Origin: Warburgia ugandensis
Lineage: Eukaryota > Streptophyta > Magnoliopsida > Canellales > Canellaceae
Assembly (NCBI GenBank): GCA_035236585.1
Contig: CP141136.1
Location: 27,815,426-27,879,425 of the forward strand
DNA: 64,000 nucleotides
Direction of reading: 5' to 3'
A program made the translations under genes and the position numbers. This document shows, piece by piece, positions 44,169 through 57,251 of this stretch. Under the pieces are notes generated by a model. That model saw only the letters and a program-made list of their open reading frames with translations. It did not search any database and was not told where the DNA came from. The first letter of the stretch is position 1; each line of letters starts with the position of its first letter.

Positions 44169-46773
44169 TGTGATGACCCGGGTTTTTATATGATGCAATT
44201 TTGATAAAAAGGCGAGATCTCTTGTTTTATAAGTATGAAATGCATGAAAATCTTTTTGGTTTGGAAAACAATCTTTCATAAAAACCTCGAGTGTCAAAAC
44301 ACATTCTCAAATTATCTAGCTATGGCAAAGTTTTAAATCAACATTATTCCCAAGAAAGTGTTAGTCACAGCCCCAGCTATTAGAGAGTAACTACAATCAA
44401 GTAACATTGAAAGATAAGGTAGGGGTTTTACTTACTTGTACTTAGTCTGGGTGGTTCCTAGCATAAGCGTTCCTTGCCCTTAAATATTTACTTGGTGTTT
44501 GAAAAATGTTGAGGATTGGGTGAGTATATACTATACTCAGTAAGAGCCTATCACTACTAGTTTTATAATGCATGAGATGTTTTAAAATCATATGCTCATT
44601 CAAAACATGTGCATGTCTGAATACTCAAGTTCAACATCGATATCAAAATACATTGTCAAAATGAAATACTAACAACTTAAAGGATTCACATAGTCCAAAA
44701 TCGAAAGTATCATATACATATATATCATAACATTATGATATGCATAAGATGCTTCATTGAATCCAACTCATGGATATCTAATATGGTATGGTCGACCAAC
44801 CTCATATCATGCCATATGCAATGCACATAAATCATCAAACCATAGGGTCCCACTATGCCCACGACCTCACCGTCGTGTGGTCCCCGGGTACCTAGGGACA
44901 CAAGATCATATACCTCCACGGGGCATATGACACTTCGACCCAGTGCCGTGACACCAGTGGTAGCCCCCTGTACCACTTGCAGTCGAAGCAGAGACATGCC
45001 CTTTTTGGGCATGGTACCCATCCACCTAATAGTGGTAGAGGCTGGGTGGCCAACCCACACCCCACTCAAGATAAAGACCCACTAGCTTACTAGCCCAAAT
45101 CATGTACGATCAAATAAGCCAAAAACCTCTTTTCAAAACCTGTCCTCTTTGAGTCCCTCACAACTGCCTGGCCCTCGGCACTCCAACGTCTTTTGGCAAC
45201 CTTCAAGGACATGCAATCTTTGCAAGAACTTAATGCTCATAGATCATGCAATGTATGCAATAGTTTACAAAACATATCTATGCATAATGTATATACAAAA
45301 CATGTTTATGCATAAAACATCTGTCACATGTATGCTAAACAAGTCTTATACTTAAATCATGTATTTGCAAAACAATCATATTTTTTTTAAAAGAATCTAG
45401 TAGCGATAGAGCACCTATCTTACTAGGTCGCGCTAACCCCTTTGTCCTCGTATGCTCCTGAACATGGTTTGGGGAATGAAGGTTAGTTTGGCCTATCTTT
45501 TATGGGTTTTAGAGTGGTTGGTCTTATTACTTAGGTATTAAGGGTCCATCCCTATGCCTATGGGTGTCCTAAGGTCCTAATTGGGCCTTGGTATTATTAA
45601 TTTTCCAAAGGTCTAGCAGCCACGCACCACCATCCTATTCTAAGGTTCATGCCCACCTTTGATTGGGCCTTGATCAAGGATTTTATAGTTTGGATGTGTC
45701 CATATCGTTGACATGGACACAATTCCTTTTACGGCGCCTCAATCGGAGCTCTAGATCTCAAGTTATAAGCGTTTTAGTGTCGCATGTACATAAGGTTCTC
45801 AAGAATGAAAAGACAGAATGCTAGGGCGCTGCGTGTCTGCGTCGTGTGCCTCGACTTCCTTAAGGAACGAAAAAAAACCCGCACCGCTAGTGCGCTGCAT
45901 GTCTGTAGCGTGCGCCTCAGCGGGCACTTCTGCAGACGCGCCGGGTTTTCCCACCTGACTGTCTCTTTTGCGGGTGCGTCCCCAGACGCGCCGCGCCCAT
46001 TTGGTTTTTCAAACTTGGTTGACGTGTGACGTTCTGATTGGAACGTCCTGTTTGTTGGGGAACCGGGGCATCCTCAGGACACCCTGGTTCGACCCTGTCG
46101 AACTAGTACGGCCCAGGGAACGTCCCTGGGTCCTTGGTGAGTCTCCAGGGCTCCATTTTGCATGGTTTTTCATGCAAAAACCTAGGGAAATTGATCCTAG
46201 AACTACGATGGAGATGGGTTTTGAGGGATCTTGGGCATACCTGGCTCGTTGCTGGGTTTTTCTCCTTGTTTTCCCCTCTAGGTTACTCCTCCATAACGGT
46301 TTTCTCCAACCTTTTGGGCTTCCATAAGAGGTGCCCAAGAGCTCTATTTATAGAGCTATGAGAGGGTTCTGGAGGGGGCTCTCACTGCCTTTGAATGGCG
46401 GTGGAGAAACCTCCAGAATGGCGGTGATTTCTCCTCCAATCATCACCGTTCTTGAACCCTCTAGAGGTTGAAGATGAAGGGTGTCCGTATCAAAACGGGC
46501 CCCTGTGTTTTTGCAGGGTAAATTCGTTTTTTAATAAAATTACATTTTTGCCCCTGAACTTCAAAGGGCCATAACTTGCTCATTTTAACTCCGTTTTGGG
46601 TGATTTTGGTCTCATTAGATTCCTTTTTCTAAGATGCACCTAATGGTACCATTTTCAGGACCAAATTTCTGGGTTCAATCAAGGTGAATAGTGAAATGAC
46701 TAAAATGCCCTTATCTTCAAAAACTGATCTTTTTATTGCTTAACTTGGAATTTCAATATAATAAAATTGGAGT

Positions 46774-46780
<7 letters not shown>
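44169..46780 (+). mobile_element. Second LTR (2.6 kb) inserted in the outer LTR
   Basis: Starts TGTGATGACCCGGGTTTTTA and ends TTGGAGTCATTACA, flanked by GAGAG on both sides (44164-44168 and 46781-46785). The ends are inverted matches (TGTGATGAC against TGTAATGAC read from the right). No gag or pol; a solo LTR. Because the target is a GA tract, the GAGAG duplication is weak evidence alone. Its sequence differs from the outer LTR, so it is a different family. Overlapping open frames at 45784-46361 have no domain. Confidence 0.75.
46344..46353 (+). promoter_or_regulatory. TATA box of the inner LTR
   Basis: CTATTTATAG within GAGCTCTATTTATAGAGC, a palindromic TATA setting common in plant LTRs. 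It lies about 430 bp before the LTR end. Confidence 0.5.

Positions 46781-46805
<25 letters not shown>
46781..46805. repeat. GA tract at the inner LTR right border
   Basis: GA dinucleotides continuing the tract at 44158-44168 that the inner LTR split. Confidence 0.85.
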
Positions 46806-49800
46806 GGGAGCTGGCAGTCATTGGCAATAGTGTGAAACACCAATGACTGTGAAAACAGAGGTAAGAAGGGAGAAAACAAAAATTTCAGGGGCCGAATTTG
46901 CATTGGAACACCCAAAAATATGATGGCTTGGACAAGTGATCTGAGCCAATCATTTTATTCTTCATGGTCTCATGATAAAAAAGAATCAAGAATCACTATG
47001 ATCGGGCAAGTAATAAGGGAGAATCGAGTCATTAAAGAAGACACAAGCAAGTGGTAGAAATCCAGCGACTAACAACTATTTTTTGTATTTTTCAGCATCA
47101 AATGAAGTCAAATCACAACCAAAATTTAGGGGGGTAAAGGTGAGACCTTGATCTACCACCCCTTTTGAGGAATTTGAGATCCGACGAGAAATAGGGTACC
47201 AGCAGCAATCACGCAGGTCACCTTCTCCAACGATGGCTGATCAACACAGGTGACTTGTTAGAATGGAATTAAAATCATGCCCTAGATGAATTTTGGTGTG
47301 ATCTACACTATGGAGAGGTCAGATCTTTGATCGAGGATCATATGACCATCTAATTTGGATGCATGCTAGATTGAAGATCTGTGAGGTGCGATTTCAAGAT
47401 CTGAACTGTTCATTGTAATCCTTGTGATGCATAGATCAAGATACATATGAGGTGTTCTAGAATTGGATCAAAATTGATGATCCATTCTGTTCAAATGAAT
47501 CATTGAGATTATATGAATAAAGCTATTGATTTATTCTTTGATCTTGGATGATAAGGTGGAGAAATGTCATCAGCTCAGTATGGACATCTTTGATAGGGCA
47601 CATTCAAAGCTATCGATTGATGATTTAGTGACTCGAATTGTTTGATATCCTTTAGATGGACTTAGATGTGGTAGGATTATCATCCTAACCTCTTGATTTT
47701 TATTGATTTAGCTATAATTATATAAGATTATGCATGAATAGCATGAAATGATGGCTGATTAGTTGATTTAAATAATAAATTACATGAGATTGATATGATT
47801 AGACCATGATAGCTCTGGAACATATCATGATGAAATTATGAAAGGGCCCAATGGTTATAGGCAGGCCCAAATTATCATAATTTGAATTATTAGCCAACTC
47901 AAGTGAGCCCGACCATGAGATTCCATGGTTATGAACTATTGGATTGTATTGAAATACGATATGGTCAAATATAGAAATATAATGTATATTATAATTAAGA
48001 ATCCAATTTAGATAATTAGGATTCTATGTGTGACCTGGAGGTGATGTGTATCTAGGTGGTGGAACCGAGGTGGACTGAGTTAGACTAGAGTCTGATTGAT
48101 TTGAGAGGTACAGATGAGTGATTCTTTGTCTAAGGTAGGTAATGACAACCATTAACAGGCATGTTTCTATTTTTAAAATTATAGACATATATGGGATCGT
48201 ATTTCTATTTTACCATAATTTCATGTTGAGGTAGTGAGATAATTGCTAGTGATGCATATTTACATGATTTTATGGATTCATATTTATCCACAGGTGCATG
48301 ATTGATGTGATTCATTTATTTTTTTTATAAGAGATATTGATGGTACGTGATTTCTATGCCCTTTAGTGACCGTGAGGTTATTACGTAGTGGTTTTGATTA
48401 CTATGTCATATTGATGCATATGGATGCCCTATTTTATTGCTTATTTATCCATGGATTTGGTGGTGGAGGTTTGATGGCCGATCCTTGCAAGGTTAATCCT
48501 GGGATGAGGGGCAGTGCCTTGGGATGGTGAGCCACAAGTGCTCCTAGTTTTATGAGATATGTGATTTTCATGTTTTATGATTTATGACGGGTGTTTCTTC
48601 CTGGTGGACGCAATGCTAGGAGGGTTGTAGGGTTGGCCACTTGCCCTCTAAATTATGATGATGATTAGACACCTGCTCGATAAATGGCAAACACTGTAGG
48701 GAATGGTATCACGGGTAGTCCCACTACAATTCCAATCCTCACCTATGTGAGACGGACATTTAGTCTCACATTCTAGTGTTGATGTGGAGCAGCAATTGGT
48801 AGACCCAGCGGTTAGTTACAACTGCAACATAGCAGTCTATGTACTTCTTGATGTGTGATTTTATCATATTGTGCAGATAGTGCACCATGGTAGATATTCC
48901 CTTTGTACCCACGGCGTGACAACACGCCTTGAGAGGTGATTGTGCACCAGGCAGCCCTAAAAGGAGCAAGTATGGGGAATTGGTATGAGTGCTCATGACT
49001 GGAGATACAATTGTGAGGTATACTCATGGGACCCTCATGTTAGGGTGCCCCGCACTAATGTTATTTATTGATTTAGATTTTCCTTGTGTATTAACACTTT
49101 GTATTGATGAAATTTTGATACTTTTGGGACCCACGTGTGAGGGTGCCTTTGATGAAGATATATTTATTTATTCTCCAAGATTTTGAAGCTCTATAGTAAC
49201 ATGATTTTGACATATTTATGAGCCTTCAGAGCTTAGTTGATTTGACATGTTTTCATGCATGTGGTTGGCATTAGTTACATTGATTTGGTGGTTTGTTGAA
49301 GAGTTTTCGAGGTTTTGTTTACTTTGCATGTTTTGATTATGCAGGTGGCTTAGATAATTGCCACCCATTTCATTGGTTTTAAATGCCAACCATGTTGTAC
49401 TACATTGTTATTGATTTCCATATTGAGATTTTGTTTGAACTGTTCTCATTAGATAGATGTTTTATCACATGCCTTGAAAATTGATGTATGTTTTCTTCAT
49501 ATGGTGTTAGATGTTTTTATTATTATTGTTTGTCTTCACCTATACAAGCATAGCTTTCTGAGGCATTGCGATGTTTTTGAAATGCCTCATATACAGTGGG
49601 AGACAGTAGGTTGAACATTCTAATATAGGAGTGAGGGTGTTGAAGGCTTCATGCTGTGCATAGAGGAGATTTAAAAAATGGACAAGGTTTGTGTATAATC
49701 TTACCTTAATGTTAGTTATGTACTGTATATATGTATGGTTTATTGTGACTTGAATGCATGGATATATTCATGTTGGATGTGATGGTTATGAATAGACAGA

Positions 49801-50166
49801 CCCTAGGTAATGCTGTTAATTAGTTTTACCAAAATTGGTATTAGATTTGGATGGATGGGCATGGAGATTGAGTCTCCTTATTTACACCTTTATGTTTATT
49901 CAATCCATTAGGTTTTTATATCGCATGGGTTATATGAGATGGTCCAAAATATAGAGGAGACTATCGAATTTTTGGTAGAATTGAGAATATCATTTTATCA
50001 TTAAATTCATGATTTTGTGGTTTTATGACTCTCAGGGTTTTGAATGCATGCTTTTTATATGAGTTTTTGTTATGAAATAATTTTAAAATCATATTTTTTG
50101 AAGTAAGGATCTTGACACATTTTAAAAATTGGTATTACATTATTGTATAAAACCCAGGGTGCCGCA

Positions 50167-50986
50167 TTTCTTAGTCCCATCATTTGTAGTGACAAAACCC
50201 ACTTGATCTACAAAATGCAAATATGGTGAGTTGGTAACCAGAAAGTAATGTAGGATAAAAAAAAAGAAAAAAAAAAAAGATGTGGTTTACTTACTCTATT
50301 TTTCAAGCCACAAAAATTCAAAATATCCAAAATGGAAAGCAAGAAGGGAAAAAGGACATAGGCAGACATAAGGATCAGAGGAGGTGGCTATCATGCCACC
50401 TGTGAGAAGAGGAACATGAACAAAGGATATAGGAAAAAATGAGGTGGCTTCAGTATTTTATAGACAAACAAGGATTTTTGAAGTTGTTTAGCCCTAAACA
50501 TCTTCAAAAGTGATTGACTTTTGAAGTCATTTAAGTCAATTGACTTTAAAAGTATGCACTTTAATCTGGCACGAAGATGGATTTCATGCAAGAAAGGACT
50601 TTTAAATTTGTTTAGAAATAAATGACTTTAAAAGTCCTTTCCGCCGTAAAATCCCTCTTCATGCCAGACTAAATTGTATGCTTTTAAAGTCTTTAGGACT
50701 AAACAACTTAAAAAGTCAATCACTTTTTAAAGTCATTTAGGAGTAAAAACTTTAAGAGTATAGACTTTTGAAGTCATTTGAGTCAAATGGCTTTAAAATT
50801 CCTTTTTCACGAAAAAATTCCTCTTTGTGCTAGAATAAAGAAGTCATTTTTTTTATATTAAAATGACGTCTTAAGTCTTTACTTTTAAAGTCATTTTTTA
50901 TAAACTACTTATAAAATATTTACGAAGTAGATGGCCAAAATAACGACTTCTTTATATCGACTTTAAAAGCCTCATGTATAGTAGTG
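50167..50986. repeat. CACTA 5' terminus and subterminal repeats
   Basis: From about 50470, GACTTTTGAAGTCATTT, GACTTTAAAAGT and related palindromic motifs recur at 20-40-bp spacing on both strands, up to the terminus at 50986. Plant CACTA elements carry such repeats as TNPA-type protein binding sites. The minus-strand frame 50391-50591 runs through the repeats and has no domain. Confidence 0.75.
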
Positions 50987-51254
50987 CATATTAATATTCT
51001 CTTGATATATAGAAATGGTATTGTACTTTTTTATTTTCATTCTCTCGCTACTTTATATATGATGCAGTAGGGATGAGTCATTAAATTTTTTTGCAATGTA
51101 TTAGTTAGGCATGGTTTATGTGATAGCCTTGAAGTATAGGTTGAGATATTATTACTTGTTTTAAGATAAGGATTCTCAATGAGAAATTATTGTGGCAAGC
51201 TTTAGCACTCTTTAGAAATAATCAAGCCTCATTTGAAATGTGTCACAAATTCAT
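50987..51254. other. Spacer, nothing recognised
   Basis: Sequence between the CACTA terminus and the copia-like LTR remnant. No gene seen. The CACTA would have duplicated 3 bp (CAT follows the terminus), but the partner was not found. Confidence 0.4.
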
Positions 51255-51413
51255 TTGGTATATTAAATGTAGGGTTGATTGTACCCCATGATCTAAACTA
51301 ATACAGTTTGTAATGTCTTTTGCAAGGTTATTTTTGTAACTACAATTGTAATCTAACAATATAAATACAATACAATACACATTGTTATGGTGAGAGAATA
51401 TTCTAATTTTACA
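51255..51413 (+). repeat. Copia-like LTR remnant
   Basis: The segment with AACAATATAAATACAATACA (TATA-type) and the end TTCTAATTTTACA is followed directly by TGGTATTAAAGCC, a diverged initiator tRNA-Met primer site. The LTR start was not found. Confidence 0.6.
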
Positions 51414-51542
51414 TGGTATTAAAGCCTACGGTTCTAATCCTCTTCCCTCCTTCTATCCTTCAAAACCAGCATATTTTTTTTCATTGATCCAATCTTAACG
51501 TTCATTCATTCTTTGTTTTTCTATCAAACATCACTATTAATT
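51414..51542 (+). other. Primer site and leader of the copia-like element
   Basis: TGGTATTAAAGCC then a leader with CCTTCAAAACCAGCAT and TTCATTCATTCTTTG. The same leader appears at 57282-57424, so the element exists as LTR-leader-partial LTR-leader. Confidence 0.55.
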
Positions 51543-51615
51543 CCTTTTGTAAGGCTATTTATGTAACTACAATCATAATCTAACAATATAAATACAATAC
51601 AATGCACATTGTTAT
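51543..51615 (+). repeat. Second partial copia-like LTR, left piece
   Basis: Matches 51320-51388 and stops at CACATTGTTAT, where the gypsy solo LTR begins. The rest resumes at 57257. GTTAT (51611-51615) is the left target duplication. Confidence 0.75.
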
Positions 51616-53737
51616 TGTTGTCATTTTAGGTTTAAACTCACAAGCGCACGAATCAGTTGTAGTAATTCATGCGAAGATGTTAATCCCACGAGTCAAATGG
51701 ATGTGAACTAGTGATTCCTGCTTTAAATTATCTAACCTAGTCAAATTTAAGAGAGTTTTCCTAAACTAAGAATGGAAATTAACATATGAAAATGGAAATT
51801 ATGTTAAAACTTAAAACATGCTAAATTAAAAAATTTCCTAAAACACATCTTCTAAAAATAGAACTTTCCTAAATGAAAATTTTCTAAATTTATGACTTTA
51901 TAAAATTAAAAATTTCTAAAAACTAAGATTGAAAACATTCAAATAAACCAAAACATGGAGAACTAAACTTATCATGAACTAAACAAATTAACTAAAAGGT
52001 GCAAAACATGGGGTAACATGGTTCGCATGAAAGTGTGTGGTTTATGCATGAACATTATGATGGAGAGAATGCATATATGAATATGGAAAGTACGCATGAA
52101 TGAAGATGCAAACTAGGCTCGCATGGGATGTAAGAAACTCACTTAACTAAAGCATGGAAATTTCATCAAAGCAAGCACTCTTCTAAGGAATCCCACTTCA
52201 AGTCCGTGTGCATGATTCAAGAGGTTGTGCACATGGAACAAGGATGGGTTTCTTAGATGCAAAACTAACCTAAATGATATATGTAATCTAAGGTGAATGA
52301 TGTATGGATTTGAACATGCAAACCTGAATTTAAACATCCATGAACAATAAGATTTAAATCACATAGAGCACTCAGGAAAAGTACACTTCATTCAAAAACC
52401 AAACATCATCTCATTAAATGAACTTGATGTACAAGAGTGGTGAATGTCATCCAAGGGGAGTGTGCACCATACAATGGTAACCATACGTCCAAGGAAAATG
52501 CTTCGATCTTCTTCTATGCAATCCAATATTCCAATCCTAAGCAAACATACATGTAATCAAAGAGAGATCCAAGGAAAAAGATGAGAAAGAAGGTAAAAGA
52601 TAAGCAAGGAACTTAAGGAGATTCAAGGAGCAAGGAACCTGATTCAAGGTCAACACTCTCTTGGCTGTCACTACAAGAGAGTTGTGGTCCTTGAATACAA
52701 AGATCTAAGGCTTCAAATAAAAATAATTCAACAAGGTAAACAAGGAACAATTAAACAAGCAACACGGAAAGAACAAGAGGATGAAGAACCAACCTAGAAT
52801 TTAACTTGCAAAACTCAATGGAAACATTCAAGAGGGAGGCATGGAATAGCTTGGAAGGGATGGATGCTAAGGGGGAACTCATTGAAGGCTTGGAAAATTA
52901 AAGAAACAAGGTTAAGGGAAAAGACACCTCCTTCCTTGAAGTAGGCATTCTTTTCCTCTTTTTAATATCATCAAATTGAATCCCTTATGGACCTTTTACA
53001 ATTGGATTCCTAAGTTTTCTAGGGTGTATTGAAGAAAAGGTGAGGTGGAGATGAATTAGAAAGGGAATTGAATGGCTAGGATGAGTGGGTGGCTAGGGTT
53101 CTTAAAACATGGAAAGATGGCTACTGTAGGATTGCAATAAGGTGGGAGGTGCCTTATTTTTATGAGGAGGTATCTCCCCCTTTTAAAAATTTCTGAGATC
53201 TCTTCAATTAAGGAAAGTGGTTGGATGGTGGTGAGGTAAGAAGGAGATAAGAATATGGGAGGAAAGAGAGGGCAAGGAAAAAAATATGAAAGAGAGGTGA
53301 GGTGGGAAAAATTGATTAGCTAAGTGGTTTTCTAGGGAGTGGGAATTGGTTGGTTGGTTCAGATGGGAGTTTAGGAAAGTAGAGAAGTCTTAGAAAGGTG
53401 GAACTCTTGAATGGAAAGTGAAATTCGTGGTGCATCTTAGTGGTGAGGTGAAAAGTGGGAAAATTTATGAAAAAATATAAAATTTGAAGGAGTCTCTTCC
53501 TAGTGGTCCACATGCAACCTTATCCTAGTGATTTTTTCCTTAATTCTATTCAAAATATCTCCATAAATACCAAGAATAATTCTTTGGATTCTCCTCCAAT
53601 CATGGCTTTCCACTTAGCTTAGCTTATGTGGCTTTGATGGCTTACTTTGAGGGCACCACTGGCTTAGCTTTATGGTTGGTTTATATGGTTCTCTTGGCAT
53701 AGCTTGATGGCTATATTTGTTTGCTTTGGTGGTCGGC

Positions 53738-53742
53738 TTGGC
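53738..53742. repeat. Possible left target duplication (TTGGC) of the nested LTR
   Basis: TTGGC also lies at 56868-56872. On the left three extra bases (TAT) separate it from the TGTGACC start, so the match is not perfect. Confidence 0.5.
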
Positions 53743-56700
53743 TATTGTGACCTCAAACCCCAAGGCCATGGTTTAACATAATCAAACATAGCAATTGGCT
53801 CAAGCGAAGCCTATGTGGCTTTTTTTTCTTTTATATTGCAGAAAAAGTATCGATAGAGTTAGCAGCTCTTATCCTATGCAAGTCATGGTTTAAACAGTAG
53901 AATTTTAAATACTTAATTCTACCAAAATTTTAGCAGAGTCTCCTCTAATTTTTGGACCTATGCATTTAATGCATGTGATGCGATTCATCTGATAAATAGT
54001 ATAATAGTTTTAAAATGCCTATAGGAGACTCAGTCTCCACATAATTCACCATATTAAATTTACTACAATTCCCATTTCTGACTTGAAGTTCTAATCAAAT
54101 CTCATACACACACCATCAACTTAAAAATATATAGAATGTTAGAAATAAATGCATAGGGTTACTCATAAGATAATATAGTATAACTCATGTTCATCACCAA
54201 CATACATATACAATACAAAATATGACAACATCGACTAGTCAGGCTTCATTCATTTCCAATAAGTACCTTCTCTTTGTTAGCTTAACTGGTACTTGAAAAA
54301 GAATAATATGAGTTGCAAAGCCCAATAAGGAAAATGAACTAAATCCATGCATATCCTGTCATTCTTATTGAGCTTAGCTCAACTCCACATTCATGTACAT
54401 CCATGGAACATTCATTTCCATTTCAAAAGATAATTAATGAAGTCATGAACATGTAATATTAGGTATAACATACTGGCATCTAACAAAAATTATAGTTTAT
54501 TCCAAATTCAAATTGTAAGACAATAAGCATAGCATTCAGATAAACATAGGAATGTTTTACTTGATTATTTCCTTAGCAATAATAAACGTAGAACATCATC
54601 ACATTGATCAAGTAGTCATCTCCCTCAAGGTGGAGCTGCCCAGTATCATACATAAAGTGACCAAACCCTTAGGATTTACTATCTCAGTGGCTCCAGCATG
54701 ATTCCAAAGAACCAGGCAACTCTTTCCCTACCATTTTAGGAGAATCAATGTCTAATAGCTTATCCCTTAGGATTTACCATCTTAGATGACTCCACCATGA
54801 TCCCAAAAGATCAAACAGCCCTTTTCCTGAGGTTTACCATTGTGGGAGGCTCAATACCTGATAGCTCATCCCTTAGGGTTTACCATCTTGGGCAGCTCCA
54901 CCATGATGCTAAAGAATCAGGTAGCCCTTTCACTTAGGATTTACCATCTTGGGCAGCTTCACCTTAGTTGCAGTCAACCAAGTAGCCCTTTTCCTCAAAA
55001 TTTACCATCTTGGAAGGTGTCATCATAGTCTATTAGGTTGCCCATAGGGCTTACTATCTTGGTACTGACACATTTAAAAATGGTTAATTAGAATATCACA
55101 CGATAACTTTAACAAGTAAATGCAATTCATATTGTCCATGCAATCTATATGATAATCTATAGGTTTTATATCCATAGTCTTAAATATAAAGGGAGCAGAT
55201 CAATAAGAATTTAAGGATAAAGAAGGGTTTAGGGTTCTTACCATTTTTTAACTACAATTCACAAATCAATTACCAATGTCGTTCACATTGTATCCAAAAT
55301 CTATGTTGAGAATACTAGTTTTAAGTCAATTACATAATTCTATGTAAATTAGTATAATTACTTCAAGATCTCTACTCATAATGTCATTGATATAACCTCT
55401 GATATCTAGATTTATGATCATGACACCAATTGGTTGTTATCTACTAAGTTCAATACCATTGGTCTTGAATTAACTGTTTAGATTGAGCACATACCTCTAA
55501 AGGTTTCAATTCCCATCATTAAAGGTGAGTTATTTATCAATTTAATGATTTTAATAATAATCCACGGTCTGATCACTTTTCATAACAATCAATGGTCACC
55601 AATCAAGTTTTGGACAGTTGGATCGGACCTCATACTAATTATCCAATATTTGCTCAGTCATTTTTTTTTATCACATTTTAGTAACGATGCGTAATTAGAG
55701 TTATAAATTCCATAAATTTGCCTTTCAATCATAATCTTAATTTGATCAAAATTTCAAGGATCAATTGATTTCTAATCAATGATCCATCTTTATGGATGAA
55801 AAGATCAGATGTAATTTATCCAAATCACCAAACCTTTAGTTTTTTGTAACTCTTAGGGGCTCAGTGGAAGATGACCACCATCACTAGAGAAGATGACCAA
55901 ATATCGGTCATCACTGATGGCCCAGATAGTACCCATTTTTATAAATTTTTATATGGGAATGCTTAAAATGATCTGAATTTTGTAGTGTTTTGCATCCTTA
56001 GTTTCCACTAAAATCAAAGTTTTTTGCTGCATTTTTTAAACCTTTTTAAAGATGCCAGAGTTATTATTTTTCTCTGATTCTAGAGTCATTACTTGTCTGA
56101 TCTTTGTGAAACTTAAGGAGTTTCAATTATACCTTGGGAACATAGTGAACAGTTCAGATCTTTGATCAAGCCTCCTTCCTTTGACTGTGTTTTTCAATAA
56201 TCCTCTTCACCATTCTTGTCACCGAAAAATGGTGACTTTTGAAAGAATAGGGGGGAAAAGAAAAGTAAAGAATGAAGGAAAAGGAAAAGGAAAATAAGAA
56301 GGGAAAGAGAAGGAATTTGGGAGGAGCTAAGTCCATGTGGTGAGTTCGGCTCCCGTGTGTTAACATGCTTCCCTGCGACTCACTATGTCATTAACAATTA
56401 ACTGAAGCAGGTCCTACTATCAATTTTGACCCCCTCTTTTCATTTGTAAAAATTTTGGATCCTTGGATCCCAGTCTCCATTTCATGTGCTCTTAGTGTCG
56501 TTGGAAAGCTCTCATTGAGCACAATCCAATAATTGATCTTTCATCATCAAATTTCAAAGTTTTTTCTTTATTTTTGAATTTCTTTTATAATTACTTGATT
56601 TATGATAAAAAAAAAATCATTTTAAAGAAAAATTTCTTAAAATTTGCTATGAATCTAGAATAAAATTTCAAGTCATTTAATCCTTAAGAAAATATTTAAT

Positions 56701-56867
56701 TTAATAAGTTCTAAGAATTCAAAATTTACCCAAAGCCGTGTTCAATTTACGATTGCTCATGCGAGGCCCACCTGCTCAATCCCGCCTTGGTTGTCCTATT
56801 TCACCAAATTTTGATAAGATTAATAGTTAATCCATCTTTAATATAATTTTAGAACACAAATATGACA
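53743..56867 (-). mobile_element. Long solo LTR (3.1 kb) nested in the gypsy LTR
   Basis: The left end is TGTGACCTCAAACCCC (from 53746) and the right end CAAATATGACA. Read on the minus strand it starts TGTCATATTTG and has TATAAAAG about 280 bp in, as in the LTRs at 14024 and 43812. An internal block matches the reverse of 49840-50000, sharing ATTCTACCAAAA, TAGTCTCCTCT-like and TTTGGACC segments. The gypsy LTR sequence is missing this block in its other copy. A tandem repeat fills 54667-55065. Confidence 0.68.
54667..55065. repeat. 60-65-bp degenerate tandem repeat, about six copies
   Basis: CCCTTAGGRTTTACCATCTT followed by GGGCAGCTCCACCATGAT and a CAGGTAGCCC segment recurs from 54667, at about 60-65-bp spacing, with increasing divergence at the right end. 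The plus-strand open frame 54840-55028 follows the repeat and is not a gene. Confidence 0.82.
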
Positions 56868-57251
56868 TTGGCTCTTAGCTTGTTATCTTCTTCATGGTTT
56901 TATTATGGCCAAGTGGCTTAAGTGCAACCCATGTTAAGGTGGTAGACTTTGCATCTATTGCTTGTCCTAAAGATGATATGCATCATTGATCTCATATTGA
57001 ATTGATGATTTTTAAGCTTAGACTTGATCTTTTGGTCTTAATCTTTCATTTTTATCTCGATCGATCTCAATCGTCAAATTGCCTTCTTTCTTACTACAAA
57101 AAGTTCAAAACTCTAATTAAATCATAATTTTTTTGATTAATTACATACCTCTGACTAGCCTCTGGACCTATAAAATATCAAAATTTTATATCATTCGGTC
57201 AAAAATGCATGTGTTACAAGAGAATATTTATGTAAAATTAGATATTTATCA

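Larger units (their letters stand above)
43812..50166 (+). mobile_element. Long solo LTR (about 3.7 kb) in the CACTA, itself interrupted
   Basis: Starts TGTAACATCCCTAATTTTTA and ends AAAACCCAGGGTGCCGCA. The right end aligns with the end of the 14024-18141 LTR (AAACCCAGG, then RYGYCRCA), and the left ends also correspond. TATAAAAG lies 256 bp in. Subtracting the inner element (44169-46780) leaves about 3.74 kb. No pol or primer site is seen. The flanking pentamers CTTCA and TTTCT match only partly, which may reflect age. Confidence 0.75.
40278..50986 (-). mobile_element. CACTA (En/Spm) DNA transposon, decayed, one end visible
   Basis: A TNP2-type transposase remnant lies at 40278-42778 on the minus strand. 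At 50986 the sequence ends in ATGTATAGTAGTG, which on the minus strand is CACTACTATACATGAGGC, a CACTA terminus. It is preceded by dense TTTAAAGTC subterminal repeats (50470-50986), with more at 43180-43290. A later 6.36-kb LTR insertion (43812-50166) separates that end from the gene. The opposite terminus was not found, so the left boundary given is only the end of the recognised gene. Confidence 0.8.
51616..57251 (-). mobile_element. Gypsy solo LTR (about 2.5 kb), itself interrupted
   Basis: Begins TGTTGTCATTTTAGG and ends GATATTTATCA, flanked by GTTAT at 51611-51615 and 57252-57256. Across the insertion the copia-like LTR text is continuous. It matches the 3' LTR at 58313-60887 through most of its length: CCTAAACTAAG near the start, a GGAGGTATCTCCCCC-type segment, CTTGATCTTTTG near the end. 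The reading orientation is minus, because in the complete relative the LTR follows pol on that strand. Subtracting the nested 3.1-kb LTR leaves about 2.5 kb, close to the 2575 bp of the relative. Confidence 0.82.

Noticed and set aside
45784-46361. Several overlapping 75-119-codon frames on both strands
   Set aside because: They lie in a GC-richer part of the inner LTR. Overlap on both strands and absence of motifs point to chance.
44169-50166. A host gene hidden in the LTR nest
   Set aside because: No frame over 120 codons carries a domain, and the ends and TATA placements explain the region as LTR DNA.
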